Shown here piece by piece: positions 1 through 11,428 of a stretch of 64,000 bases of DNA. Each line of letters begins with the position of its first letter. Positions within the stretch are counted from its first letter, which is position 1. The notes under the pieces are model-generated. The model made no database searches. It was not told the DNA's origin and worked only from the letters and a program-made list of their open reading frames with translations. The stretch is from contig NC_051120.1 of assembly GCF_014839805.1 (NCBI RefSeq), positions 3,596,001 through 3,660,000 of the forward strand. The letters run 5' to 3'. A program made the translations under genes and the position numbers. The DNA is from Manduca sexta. Lineage: Eukaryota; Arthropoda; Insecta; Lepidoptera; Sphingidae.

Positions 1-1355
1 TGTACGATAAATTCGTAATTTGGTATGTAATCGCCCCGTCCATCTGTACGTCGGATAATTTAAATCAGACGTAGTGGTATTCGGATGTTATTGTCGGACT
101 CTAGTTTCGACAAAGAGCATCGCGTAATTTACATTCGTTATATTGTTGGCGATATCGATGATTAGATTTAATGGCATGTTATGGTGTTGCGTGTAATGCA
201 CGCTTACCAGATATTACGTGTCAGCAAAATTAACAGGAACAAATATTTTGTTTTGGAGTTCTTGCATCCGTCTGTTTAAAGCTATATCGTTAACCTAGTG
301 AAACATCAATCATCTGGACCTGGTTTCTATTCTGTCAGATATCTTATCCTTAGGGGCGTTAAGTCTCTCTTATCAAGTTAAGGAAAGATCACTGGAACTT
401 TCCTATCATGTTGATCCAATTTGGGTTGATAAGGTTTCATTAACGCTTCGTCTTTGATTCTTCAAGCTGTATATCGTCAGGGGTCGTCACCTTGTTAGGA
501 AAGCGAATTGCATAATAAATATTTTTTCATCATAAAATTTTCCCCTTCGTGTTTCGCAGTTGTTAAAGTGTCATCTCGAAGTGGTAGATTATCTTGAGCG
601 GCTGCTACACCGGCCGACAGAATGAGTCCAGTCACTCACTTCTATTTACCGTAATGTGGCGTCATCCTTCTCAGAATAATTTGATGTATACACGCGCCGC
701 CATTTATATTATAACCTTTTATTATGATTATGTTTTCTAGCATCAGCTGTGTCGGTAGATCAATTGTTTTCGTATGCAAACTGTGTAGTGTCTGGTGATA
801 GCGGAATTTTATGTATCCGTTTTTCTTAATAACAAAATCCACAGAAAAATTTAGGAGAAGTTGTATAACTTTTTTTTTATATATAATAACAATAAATTTG
901 TAAATATAACCAAGAATATCAACCAATTTGCAGAAAGTATTTGACTTAGTTTTTATGTCTATTCAATTTTCAATTAATCGAAATAGTTCACGTCAATAAA
1001 CAATTGATTTCCGACCTTAAAATTTCGTCCCGCGTCTCGCAAAAATCAACGAACAATAAACGGGAAAAGTTTTCATTGTAATACCCGCCGTATAGAGTTT
1101 GCAAGGTTTTATTGTTGATTAAAATATACCGTAATATCGCCTGTCATAGACCAGTGCGCGCGCGCAACTACCGCGGCACGTTCCGCCCTTTGTGTTCACT
1201 TTTTTTTTCTAAACCTTTTTTCCACCATCCACAAAGGTCTGAGTTGTTGTGTCAACCTCCATTGTTGACTTTGATTGGTTGGTATTCTTGAGCCCTTCGT
1301 CGTGTTATTGTGCGGAGTCAAATTTACTTTTTTCGTCTGTATCGTGCCATAGGGC
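1..1355. other. 5' stretch without recognised features
   Basis: Only short chance frames are seen, with no splice-flanked coding segment. 1150-1355 is more GC-rich and is the DNA into which the Transib element inserted. If the KASH gene extends upstream, this is intron. Confidence 0.4.
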
Positions 1356-1360
1356 CGGCG
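1356..1360. repeat. Left target-site duplication CGGCG of the Transib element
   Basis: CGGCG directly precedes the terminal CACGCTGG. The identical CGGCG follows the other terminus at 5772-5776. Confidence 0.85.
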
Positions 1361-2150
1361 CACGCTGGTCCATTTGAAATCGAAATCGGACATAGGGAAT
1401 TTAAAAAATCAAATTCATAATTTCATAAAACTGAATACGCCATTCGATTTGTATATTAAATAGAAACTATAACTATCTTTAGATATTTTAAGATAGGACT
1501 TATACTTTAGGAGTAAATCGAATAAGTTTGTTTTCTTGTATGGAAAGCTACATACAAATATGAATATCTCGTCATTTTCGTCCATTTTCGTTCTGGAATT
1601 TTTATGGCATAGTCTTTCTACTATTTGACACATTTTCTCCAAAGACACATGGTGCTACTTTTTTGCACTTTTTGAGATATGATGAAATGTAGGTTAAACT
1701 TAAAAATGGATTTAAATCAATATTATGTGGAATTCATATGCCTTTTATGCGCTTTAGGTTTACAAAAAGAACATAATTTAAAAATATGTTTTTATGTAAT
1801 ATTATTGATTTTACAAAGACAAAAATTCCGAACACCTCGCAAATCGGCAAAAAAATAACAATTTAAATAATTTATGACCATTGTAGTCGCAGTCATAAAA
1901 CATGTGCACTCGTTTACCCACTTAGTGATTATAATTTACCACCTGGCAAGCATTATTCGCCCAGTTTAGGAATAAATCGAATAAAGATGTTTTATTGCAT
2001 GGAAAGTTACCTATAATTTTGAGTATCTCATAACTTTCGGGCATTTCAGTTCTGAAAATTGTATAACTACTATGTTTGACACATTTTCTTTAAAGATACA
2101 ACCTGCTCCTTTTGCACTTTTTGAGATATCATGAAAGTAGGTAAAACTTT
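1361..2150 (+). repeat. Left long terminal inverted repeat of the Transib element
   Basis: It pairs with about 4978-5771 in inverted orientation over about 790 bp with high identity. It holds an internal tandem duplication: the block around 1510-1690 (stretches with taaatcgaataa, tatggaaagctac, tttgacacattttct and tttttgagatat) recurs in diverged form at 1970-2145. Long TIRs built from repeated modules are not the usual short Transib terminus. Confidence 0.8.
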
Positions 2151-2339
2151 AATCTAAATGTTAAATGGATTAAATGGGCTATAGATAAAAATCAACTTAA
2201 GAATAATGTTTTTAATTTACTTATTAATGTTAAAAGCATAAAATACACATATAATTTAAAATAAATAATGAACATAAAACTAATCGACATATTAAAACTC
2301 AATTATCAAAGTAACAAGGCAATATAAAAAAACGTAAAC

Positions 2340-4458
2340 TCAAGTGTCCACCTCATCATTGATATCATCCCTGTCTTCATCCGATTCATTTTCACTATAT
2401 TCAGATTCAGAATCTATTTGAGGAATAGTGGATACGTCTATAAATTCCATTTCATTATCGTTTGGAATGAGTAATTCACTAACTTCTTTTGATTTTAACT
2501 TCTTTCCTTTTTGCATCGTCCGTCGTATACTACTTAACAGAGGATCCGAGGATAAAAGAAGATTGTTAAGAATGTCTTCGTTAGTCGCTATACTATTACA
2601 CTTCCTTGAATGTTCGGATCTGTATTTCCTGAAGTCCTTGTTTCTGGCTTCTGATGCTTCTTCGGATAAATATCCAATGGGAAGCACGGAAAAATGATCT
2701 GCTATTTCAGGACCATGGATTAACAATTTATATGGCTTGACGGCATGTAATACCATGGATAGAGCTCAACATATAAGTTTGCTGTTGCATTGCAGTATTG
2801 CTTTTAAATGTTTCATAGTTGATTCTCTGCCCCGATGAAATGCACTTCAGTACAACCCCAATCCTATGGATTATCCTAACATCTAACCCTGTAATCCGTG
2901 CTGTCGTTTCTTCATCAGCAAAGAATCTTCTAGCAACATTTCCCGTATTGGTATTGCCACTGCCTTGTTTTACTATATCAATAACAAGCCAATTTCTCCA
3001 CGAAAAGCTTCTTGTATGGCTTTTTCTATCCTTTACTTTTTGTTTGTGTTCATCTCCTTTTGACTGCCACGATTTTATTTCTAACTTATAAAATATGTAG
3101 CAAGCACTCCATGGATCGAATCCAGGCATGGAGTGAACTCAATCCATATTTATAGAGGTCTTCTCTCACGGTTTTAGCTCTCACTACTTCTAATTTATTC
3201 ATTTCAGTAGGCCGTGCTTTACAAATGTCACACACAGCAGATGACGTTCCTGAAATATAACTATGTATTTTGCCATCTATCATGGTTAACATTAAGTTAT
3301 GTGTGATCATAGTATTCTCAAATTCAGTTGGAGTGAGGTTTGAGATCTCAGACTCAAAAGCAGCTAGCTCTGATTTAACGTTAACCTCTGTTTCCTTCAT
3401 GAATTTGAAGGAGATTGGACGGCAATAGATAGTTGACGAAGGTCGTTCGTTTTGCCACAAAATATTACCAGTCGATTCTTCCGTGAGTTTTAAGGGTACC
3501 AAACTTGTCATAAATACCGTCGATAGATTTTCGTCATGAGTAGAACTTTTTTGATGGTAAATACTTTGATTTGACGCTCCATCAAAACCCCACTTACTAT
3601 GCAAAACAAGTTGGTTACATATTGGTCCAATATTGAGTGATTTGATGAGCCTCTTTATTGTCAAATCAAGAGTGCTTGGATTTTAATTCTTGCCGAGTCA
3701 TTGGTAATGGTGATATCCTCTTTACTTGGATAACACTCTGCTTTTTCCTTCAGCAATTTGTTGTAACTGGGGTACTTGGTCAAACCTTCTTTTAAACTAA
3801 AGTCCCTAAGCGTGATGTAGCGCCACTTCGACAGGCGCATTGTTATAAATAGTGCTAGTGCTTTTTGTGTGGGTACTTGGCAGGGTTGTGGTTTTTTATC
3901 TTTTATGACTTGAAGTACTTGTGATACTTTTCTGGATTTTCAAGTAAATGCTTCATGATTTTGGCTATATCTCCTTTATCATCTGATTTAAGAGCACATT
4001 CCGTTGAAAATACCAACTCATCTTGAGATGTACTTGCACGAACTTCATCAGCGCGTCTTCTTTTATGACGATTTGTTAAATCTTCAAAGGATTTTCGAGA
4101 AATTTTCGTCACAGTCATTGTGGAGGCATCAATTTTAGATGGACTTATTACTTTATCAGTTCCTTCCGATTCCACTACGTTTTCTTTTATACATTGCGGC
4201 CATTGTATTTCAGAACTGAGCCATTCAGAATTTTTGCATGAATTTGGCGGCAATTCTTTTGGATTTCATCCATCTGGTATTAAGACGATAACAAAATTGA
4301 CGACACCAATTTTCTAGTTCTTTGTTTATACTTTCTTGAAATAGAACTTCGGTGCTTGACTTTAGAATAATGCATAAATGAACATAGTCTTGAAGATCAT
4401 TATGCTGACATAGAGCAACATAGAGATCTAGATTAGTTACAAATCCACGGAAAGACAT
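2340..4458 (-). pseudogene. RAG1/Transib-like transposase, disrupted
   Basis: Fragments in order from the N-terminus lie at 4458-4225, 4253-3903, 3900-3672, 3664-3086, 3129-2728 and 2756-2340, separated by frameshifts and a stop near 3903. Motifs that parallel the RAG1 catalytic core are FDGASNQ (first catalytic Asp, RAG1 CDGMGD), RPSSTIYCRPI (RAG1 PNSELCCKPL), a C-x2-C zinc knuckle VCDICKARPTEMN (RAG1 CTLCDATRLE) and GNTNTGNVARRFF (RAG1 GNESGNKLFRR). By eye the position of RAG1 Glu962 is Asn here, but that alignment is uncertain. The N-terminal piece has a basic cluster SFEDLTNRHKRRR. The acidic C-terminus ends before the left TIR. Host function is unlikely. Confidence 0.75.
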
Positions 4459-4977
4459 AATGACAACACTCTAAGTGATTGTAATTACAACTGATGGCTC
4501 AGCACTTCATAGTACTATTTATATTCAAGAAAATATAATAAACTAGACAGGTAGCACTTACCGCCATCTATTATCCTCCTATTCAGGTACCAAAGTACAA
4601 CAGCTGTGCATATAGTTATAAATATAATAATAGTTATTGGTAACCACAATTGACATCCTATTGTTATAAAATATATTGCCCAGTAATAAACACTAAGCTC
4701 TTTCTTCATTTCAAGAGAATAATTACTATCAGGTAGTACATTATAATTACTAAGTGGGTAAAAGTGTGCACATGTTTTATGACTGCGACTGTATTGGTCA
4801 TAAATATTACTTAAATTGTTTTTTTGCCGATATGCGAGATATTCGATACTTTTCTTTATGTGTAAAATGTCTAAATTCTCAAAAAAAGCGTCTCTTATTA
4901 AGTTATATTCTTTTTTGTTAATCTAGAACGCATAAGTCATATGAAATGCACTTAACATTGACTTACATCCAAATTTT

Positions 4978-5771
4978 CAAGTTTTACCCACTATTCATAG
5001 TAGGTATCTAAAACGAGGAGCAGCCTGTATCTTTGCAGAAAATGTGACAAACAATATAAAGACAGTATTATAAAATTTTCAGTACTGAAATGCACGAAAA
5101 TTATGAAATACTCAAAATTATAGGTAACTTTCCATACAATAAAAATATCTTTATTCGATTTATTCTAAACTGGGCGAATAATGCTTGCCAGGTGGTAAAT
5201 TATAATCACTAAGTGGGTAAACGAGTGCACATGTTTTATGACTGCGACTACAATGGTCATAAATTATTTAAATTGTTATTTTTTGCCGATTTGCAGGTGT
5301 TCGGAATTTTTGTCTTTGTAAAATCAATAATATTACATAAAAAACATATTTTTAAATTATGTTCTTTTTGTAAACCTAAAAGCACATAAAAGGCACATGA
5401 ATTCCACATAATATTGATTTAAATCCATTTTTAAGTTTAACCTACATTTCATCATATCTCAAAAGTGCAAAAAGTAGCACCATGTGTCTTTGGAGAAAAT
5501 GTGTCAAATAGTAGAAAGACTATGCCAAAAAATTCCAGAACGAAATGGACGAAAATGACGAGATATTCATATTTATATGTAGCTTTCCATACAAAGAAAA
5601 ACAAACTTATTCGATTAACTCCTAAAGTATAAGTCCAATCTTAAAATATCTAAAGATAGTTATAGTTTCTATTTAATATACGAATCGAATGGCGTATTCA
5701 GTTTTATGAAATTATGAATTTGATTTTTTAAATTCCCTATGTCCGATTTCGATTTCAAATGGACCAGCGTG
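4978..5771 (-). repeat. Right long terminal inverted repeat of the Transib element
   Basis: Inverted copy of 1361-2150. A further diverged module (4735-4880, sharing actaagtgggtaaa, gtgcacatgttttatgactg and gtcataaat) lies just inside it in the same orientation, so the right side has one more module than the left. Confidence 0.75.
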
Positions 5772-5776
5772 CGGCG
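5772..5776. repeat. Right target-site duplication CGGCG of the Transib element
   Basis: Perfect copy of 1356-1360, immediately after the terminal CCAGCGTG. Confidence 0.85.
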
Positions 5777-5826
5777 TCGCTTTTATGGTTGGCTACCTAT
5801 CATTCCTTATTACACAACGCGCTCTT

Positions 5827-5832
5827 ATCTAT

Positions 5833-5923
<91 letters not shown>

Positions 5924-5926
5924 TTA
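5827..5926. repeat. (TTTA)n microsatellite, the LINE 3' tail
   Basis: About 100 bp of near-perfect tetranucleotide repeat. On the minus strand it is (TAAA)n directly after the LINE 3' UTR, as expected for a LINE ending in a short tandem repeat. Translations of this tract (repeated LFIY) are meaningless. Confidence 0.85.
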
Positions 5927-6843
5927 TTAACGGACTGCTAACGGAGTTTACAATTCAATTTAAATCCACACATGTATATAGTAACAGTCTCTTATGTAAT
6001 TATAACTCTAGTTACAAGCAGTCACAGCATGAGCCACAATATATATTTTCAATCTTAAACAATAATTACTCTAATAATATTTAGTACAACTGCAATAAAA
6101 TTACGTAAAATCTTATATACTATTTATAACAAAAGAGAAAAAACAAAACATACATAGTTAACATTCAGCGTTACTCAATAATTTACGTCTAAATTGTAAT
6201 AATTTATCACCAAAAATGTCGACGTCATTACGGAAACCAACTGTTTGGTTGTACAGAATAGACAGGCGAGGAACAGGAGCTTGCTTCCCTTTATTAGTTC
6301 TATTGAACCGAACATGAAATAAGGGTCCAGGTTTTCGAGGCGGTCTATTTGGTGCCTTTAATAAAACTTGTTAAGTAAATAAGGGGCATCTATTACACCA
6401 TTCATAATCTTATGTAGGAATAGTAAATTCAAAATCTCTTCTATCACTTAAAGACTGTAAATTAAAATGTATGCTTTTCTTTATAAGATTTAATATGGGC
6501 AGGTGGTCTAAATCTGTATGACAAATGGTAGAGTAGTTTTTTGAACTTTCTATTCTATTAATGTGTATTTTATATAATGGTGACCAGACAGCACTACAGT
6601 AATCCAATTTACTTCTAACATAGCTATTATATAACAATAAAGTTGTAGAGGATTTTTGAATTCTTTGCCATTTCTGAGAATAAAACCAAGTGACTTATAT
6701 GCAGAATTAAGTACTTTATCAATGTGAAACGTGAATTTTAGTTTAGTATCTAGTGTTATTCCTAAATCATGGATCTCAGCGACCTCTTTTATGGGTACAT
6801 TAGAAATTGTATATGTAGTGTCGTTTGTTTTATGCTTAAGAGT
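5927..6843 (-). mobile_element. LINE (Jockey/CR1 group), 3' portion
   Basis: On the minus strand it holds the end of the reverse transcriptase and the 3'UTR. Visible motifs are VAEIHDLGITLDTKLKFTFH (about 6730-6790) and YVRSKLDYCSAVWSPLY (about 6570-6625), the conserved region after the polymerase palm in jockey-type LINEs. There are frameshifts between them. It picks up where the fragment at 9093 stops, so both belong to one LINE split by the 6844-9092 insertion. Confidence 0.8.
6410..6843 (-). pseudogene. LINE reverse transcriptase, C-terminal part
   Basis: Two overlapping frames. The upstream one starts in LINE sequence at MSFTLKHKTN and runs to the frameshift near 6640. The downstream one carries the SKLDYCSAVWSPLYK motif and ends at a stop at 6410-6412. 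Not functional alone. Confidence 0.75.
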
Positions 6844-9092
6844 AAAGGACATTGTTCTGTGCCCATACATAATTCGCCCTGGAACCAACAGCAATGGAAA
6901 AATGTTTGTAATATTTAGAATCATTAATAAATTCTCATGACATATTATTTATAAAACGGACAAGCTGGGATATCGCATTAATCAAAAAAAAACGATGAGA
7001 TTTTGAGGTTATAATTGATAGTAAACATTGAAAACTTTTCAATGTTCAAGGAAGATTTATAGTCCTATCATTTATGCTTTAAATATGCTTTTTATTGATA
7101 TAAGTATCCATCTAATATATATAAGCCCTAAAGATTCATCACTATGTAGGTATCTGATTATTTTTTATTTAAATCAGGCTATTTTAAGACTTGATTCATA
7201 TAATTTTTTATAAGTAAAAAGGTACCTAATTATGTAGTTTATAGTATTTACATCCTCTAAGAGTACCCTTCAGATTTTATGTATTTTCTATATATACGTA
7301 CGTCGTACGTATTACCCGAAGAGACAGACAGAGGCGCACTATTGAGCATTCACGCTTCCTCAGAAGCATGGCATATTTTACACACTTTTGGTAGACTCTT
7401 AGGGCATGTAGGATTAAATTAAACAAATAAAAAATATTTTTAGTTCATATTATTTATTTCCTCATCACCTACATTGTTTTATAAAATATTATCTGAGTAT
7501 TGTGCAGGAGGGTTGTTGTTATGGTATTATTTATCAATTCAGTTTTGCCAATCACAGTCACCGAGTCCGAGTTCCAACATTCTATTACAGAGCACGCAGC
7601 TTCTACTAACATTGTTACAGCTGAAGTATGTATACTGTATAGGCTCTTGGGCCGTGGTCCAACATGCTGTACATATACGATCAAGGGCTACAACCTGAAA
7701 AAAACAAACAAACACATATTAATATTGTGTCACACGGAAAGCATATTTATGTATTTAAATCTTCCAGCTGAATTAAATGTAAGAAACCTTCAAGCATATG
7801 ACACACATTTTTTAATCAACAATATACTTGCTAGTTTGCTCTTAAGTTGCCACAGCCACATGCTAAAGTGTGTAGTAGGTAGCATACAGACTCTGGTCGC
7901 TGTCTCCACGCAGTTACCAAGAACAGGAACTGAGGAGCGAACTAGAAGTTTGGCGGCAGTTAAACTTGTACGATTAAAGAAAAATGTGCTTGCCAAACGA
8001 GGCGCTGTCCATTGTTGTATACAATGGCGAATTTGCTCGTTCTCCAACACCATGGATCCGCCAGCAGAGCCACAATTAATGCAAAAAGCAATTTCCATTT
8101 CGTATCCGTTATCAATGCCAGGTAAATTGTTACATCAGTTCACAAAGTCCAGAAATCACAGCGAGCGTACGTCGATATCGTAATCAATTGCACAGAGTCT
8201 TTATAATAGCCGAATCGTCAATGATATAGTGAGAGTCAGAGAATTATAATATATTATAATGAAAATGAGAGTCTAGTTTATTTGTCTCCGATGAGTGAAG
8301 TGTGAGTGACATTAAATTGAATTGAAAATGAAGTAAGAATTAGGATACTACTCGACTAGATTCTGATCGATTATATCGATCATTTATACAAAAATCGATT
8401 TTATTCAACATAGGGTTATTTTTATTCGGAAAAATATTTAGCGGGACTCTTATTCCGGAAAATCTTTCACACGGGCGGATCCGATAGTAATTTAATATGG
8501 AGAGAGTTTGAGGCTCCCGGATGGAGGGAGAGAGAAGAATGCTACTTTTTATATGTATAATTCATAAATATTTTGTACGACAGAAAAATAAATGTTTGTA
8601 TAATATATTATGCTCTGCTATCTGTACGAAGCCAGGGCGGGTCGCTAATATAGAATCTAAATAAACAAAGTAAATCAATATGAATTAAAAACTAAAAAAA
8701 CTTTTTCATTGACGACTTGATCTATAATCAATTTAGTCATAAAACTAACTACTTATTTATTTGAGACGCATCCACTGCTCGATTAAATATTATTATAATA
8801 ATTAAAGAACATATCGCCTCACAAATCGAATATATTAAAATGTTTCAATAATCAATTATCGGTAATTAGATTTATCGTTTTGTCAAACCGGTACATCTCT
8901 ATACACAATTAGTTGTAAACATGTCGGCGACTTTGACTTTAAGTCGTTACAATACTTTTATATATTCATTTTGGATGTAGCAGCTTGTCCGTTTTATACA
9001 CATATTTGCAAATAATATAAAAATATACATAAATAATTATATTGCTAGTCAAACCTTTGTTGGTTCTGGGGCCGTTTTCGACAATGTCCTTT
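6844..9092. mobile_element. Nested element with about 110-124 bp inverted-repeat ends, splitting the LINE
   Basis: Three blocks recur in inverted order at the two ends: AAAGGACATTGT (6844-6855 versus 9081-9092), a GAACCAACA block (6882-6890 versus 9058-9066) and an 18-bp perfect block TATAAAACGGACAAGCTG (6950-6967 versus 8981-8998). Spacing is 106 and 94 bp. Removing the segment restores the LINE reading (NPAKCFHI followed by SFTLKHK). No transposase was recognised, so it is non-autonomous or unknown. The exact ends and any target duplication are uncertain by a few bases. Confidence 0.65.
7539..8103 (-). pseudogene. Possible two-exon secreted Cys-rich gene remnant inside the nested element
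   Basis: Minus strand: from 8103 the frame reads ACG AAA TGG then KLLFALIVALLADPWCW, a good signal peptide except that the expected ATG is ACG. From 7694 to 7539 there is a 51-codon terminal segment with seven Cys (motifs ICTACW, FSCNN, RSCVLCNRM, GDCDW), directly after a strong acceptor (gtttgtttttttcag). AATAAA follows at 7458-7453. The donor of exon 1 is not certain; GTACAA about 150 bases in would keep frame. An alternative frame with a real ATG (8098) reads MEIAFCINCG. The family is not recognised. Confidence 0.3.
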
Positions 9093-11290
9093 GATGTGGA
9101 AACACTTGGCTGGATTTAAATGCATCTTATTGGATACACACCAAGATGACAGGCTATCCAAATCGTCTTGTAACAGTTTTGCGTCATGCGTGTTTTGTAT
9201 AGTACGAATTAGTTTTAAGTCATCTGCAAATAAATAACAATTTGAGTTTTTGAGAACATCAGTGACATCGTTTATAAAGACATTAAAGAATAAAGGACCT
9301 AGATTAGAGCCCTGAGGCACCCCAGAGTAGGAAATAAAACGAGCAGAGCTATAGCCATTAATTACAACACTGGATTGTCTATTTTTAGGTAAGTTTTGCA
9401 CCAGTCAAGCATAGGTCCCGATATTCCAAATTTTGCAAGTTTTTTACCAAAATACGATGGTTAACTTTATCAAATGCCTTGGTAAAATCTGTGTAGATAG
9501 CATCAACTTGGCTACCTTTATCTACTGCTAATGTAACATCATCAGTGTACTGAACTAGGTTTGTGTTTGTGGACCTCCTAGTGATGAAGCCGTGCTGGTT
9601 TGATGATAGTTGGTCTCGAACTTGTCTAAACAGGTGAGGATATACTAGTGATTCAAAGACTTTAGCTATACACGAAAGAATGGATATGGGTCTGTAATTT
9701 GAAATATTATGTTTATTTCCGTTTTTGTAAACAGGTACAATTCTCGCCTCTTTCCAATTTGTTGGAAAAATACCCGATGATAATGATTTATTAAAAATAT
9801 GGCATAATGGAGTTGAGAGTTGATTGGCACATTGAGCGATGAATAGAGGTGGAATATTGTCCGGCCCAGCACTTTTACTCTGGTCAAGATGTTTGAGTTT
9901 GTATCTTACATCCCTTACGTGAACGATGATGTTATTAAATTCTTGTCCCAATACAGTATCCATAGTAGTTTCATTTAACGTATCAGAATAACTGTTATCT
10001 TGTTCAAATACTGAAGAGAAATGAGTGGCGAACAACTCGATAATGTCTTTCGTAGAATGACCTGTTGTACTATTTAGAAACATAGAAGGGGGATAACTAG
10101 AGCCATTGCTTCGCTTGTTTTTAATGTGTGTCCAAAAAATTTGGGGTTTTATTAATCATTGACTCAATGGAGTTAATATAATTATTGTAACATTCGCGCA
10201 TTAATTTGTCACAGTCATCGCGTAAATAATCGAACTCTATTTTGTCTAGCGAATTTTTAAACTTTTATATTTGCGGTGATATTTGTGTTTACGTTTAAGC
10301 AAGCGTACTAATGTGGGCGAGAACCATACTGGATAATTTGATTTAGATTTACATGAGAATGGGACAATGCTTTTATTATTGAATTAATAATTTCATAAAA
10401 TTTTTCTACCATTTCGTTTACATTTGTACAAAGCTTAAATATATTTATCCATTCTATTTTACCAAGTTCAAGATTAATTAATTCATAATTGGCTTTTCGG
10501 AAGTTTAATTTATTAACTTTAATATCTTGTACACTTTTACTTGGAGTCCCTAATAATTCAATAGCAACATGTAGTGGAGGGTGGTGTTTATCAACTTCTC
10601 TGAGGGGGTTAGGACAGTGTGTTACCTTCACATTACTACTCATATTACTGAGCACAAGGTCAAGAATTTTGCCGCTGTTGTTAGAAACCTGATTATGTTG
10701 AGTAATGTCATTCAAAGACATAAAATCTATCAAGCTACTTTTAATTTGACAATTAGAATAATTACTTGGAGTAGCATAACCATTGTCACTATTAAATACC
10801 CAATTTATACCACCTAAGTTAAAATCACCAACAATGACTGTATTGACTTGGAATTCAAATGCGTAATTGCATTTGTTAAGGTAATTATCTAAGTGTATTT
10901 GAGTTACTGGTGGAGGTAAGTAAACAGCGCACAAGTTCAGGGCCAGCCCGCAGTTGTTAAGATGGATTTTAACCCATATATCCTCGCAATCACTTTCTAA
11001 ATTAGATAAACGGTGAGATGTAAATTTCTTATTAATAGCTATCAAAACACCGCCTCCCTTTGCCCTATGATTAAAAAAATTAGAGCTTTCCTGTCTCGTC
11101 TGTACACATCATACCTGTCGTCGAACACTTCTAAACTAAAAATACTGTCATTAAGCCACGTTTCAGTGAATACAATTATGTCAAAGTAATTTTTGAATTT
11201 GCTGCTGAACCTTAATAGTACTTAACCTAAGGCCTCTAACATTCTGGTAATAACATGATAAATTAAAAAAATCTGAGATCATATTAGAAA
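9093..11290 (-). pseudogene. LINE ORF2 endonuclease and reverse transcriptase, N-terminal part
   Basis: The endonuclease is recognisable from YYQNVRGLR near 11270, AKGGGVLIAI near 11050, TVIVGDFNLGGINW (GDFN catalytic motif) and KHHPPLHVAIEL (catalytic His region). The reverse transcriptase shows SAGPDNIPP, ISNYRPISILS, TDFTKAFDKVNH (motif A Asp), SGVPQGSNLGPL and LFADDLKL (FADD catalytic box). It is broken by frameshifts at about 11050, 10100 and 9390, and cut by the nested element after NPAKCFH. Confidence 0.82.
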
Positions 11291-11428
11291 AAGCACACAT
11301 GGGTGCGGACTACAGCTAAACAGTACCGGATACATTATAATAATTAAGAATAAAATAAAATATAATATAGATTATCAGTCAAAACAGAAATAAACAAAAC
11401 AAACATAACAGAGCTATTCTACTATCAC

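Larger units (their letters stand above)
1361..5771 (-). mobile_element. Transib-superfamily DNA transposon
   Basis: A 4411-bp element starts CACGCTGGTCC and ends with its inverted complement. It is bounded by the direct 5-bp repeat CGGCG at 1356-1360 and 5772-5776. A GC-rich 5-bp duplication of CGGCG type and CAC termini are known traits of Transib elements, the relatives of vertebrate RAG1 whose recombination signals start CAC. A RAG1-like transposase remnant lies inside on the minus strand (2340-4458), which agrees. The exact target duplication shows a clean insertion; the broken coding region shows that this copy cannot mobilise itself. Confidence 0.85.

Noticed and set aside
5739..6084. 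Three overlapping frames with repeated LFIY
   Set aside because: They translate the (TTTA)n microsatellite; the first 13 codons come from the Transib TIR.
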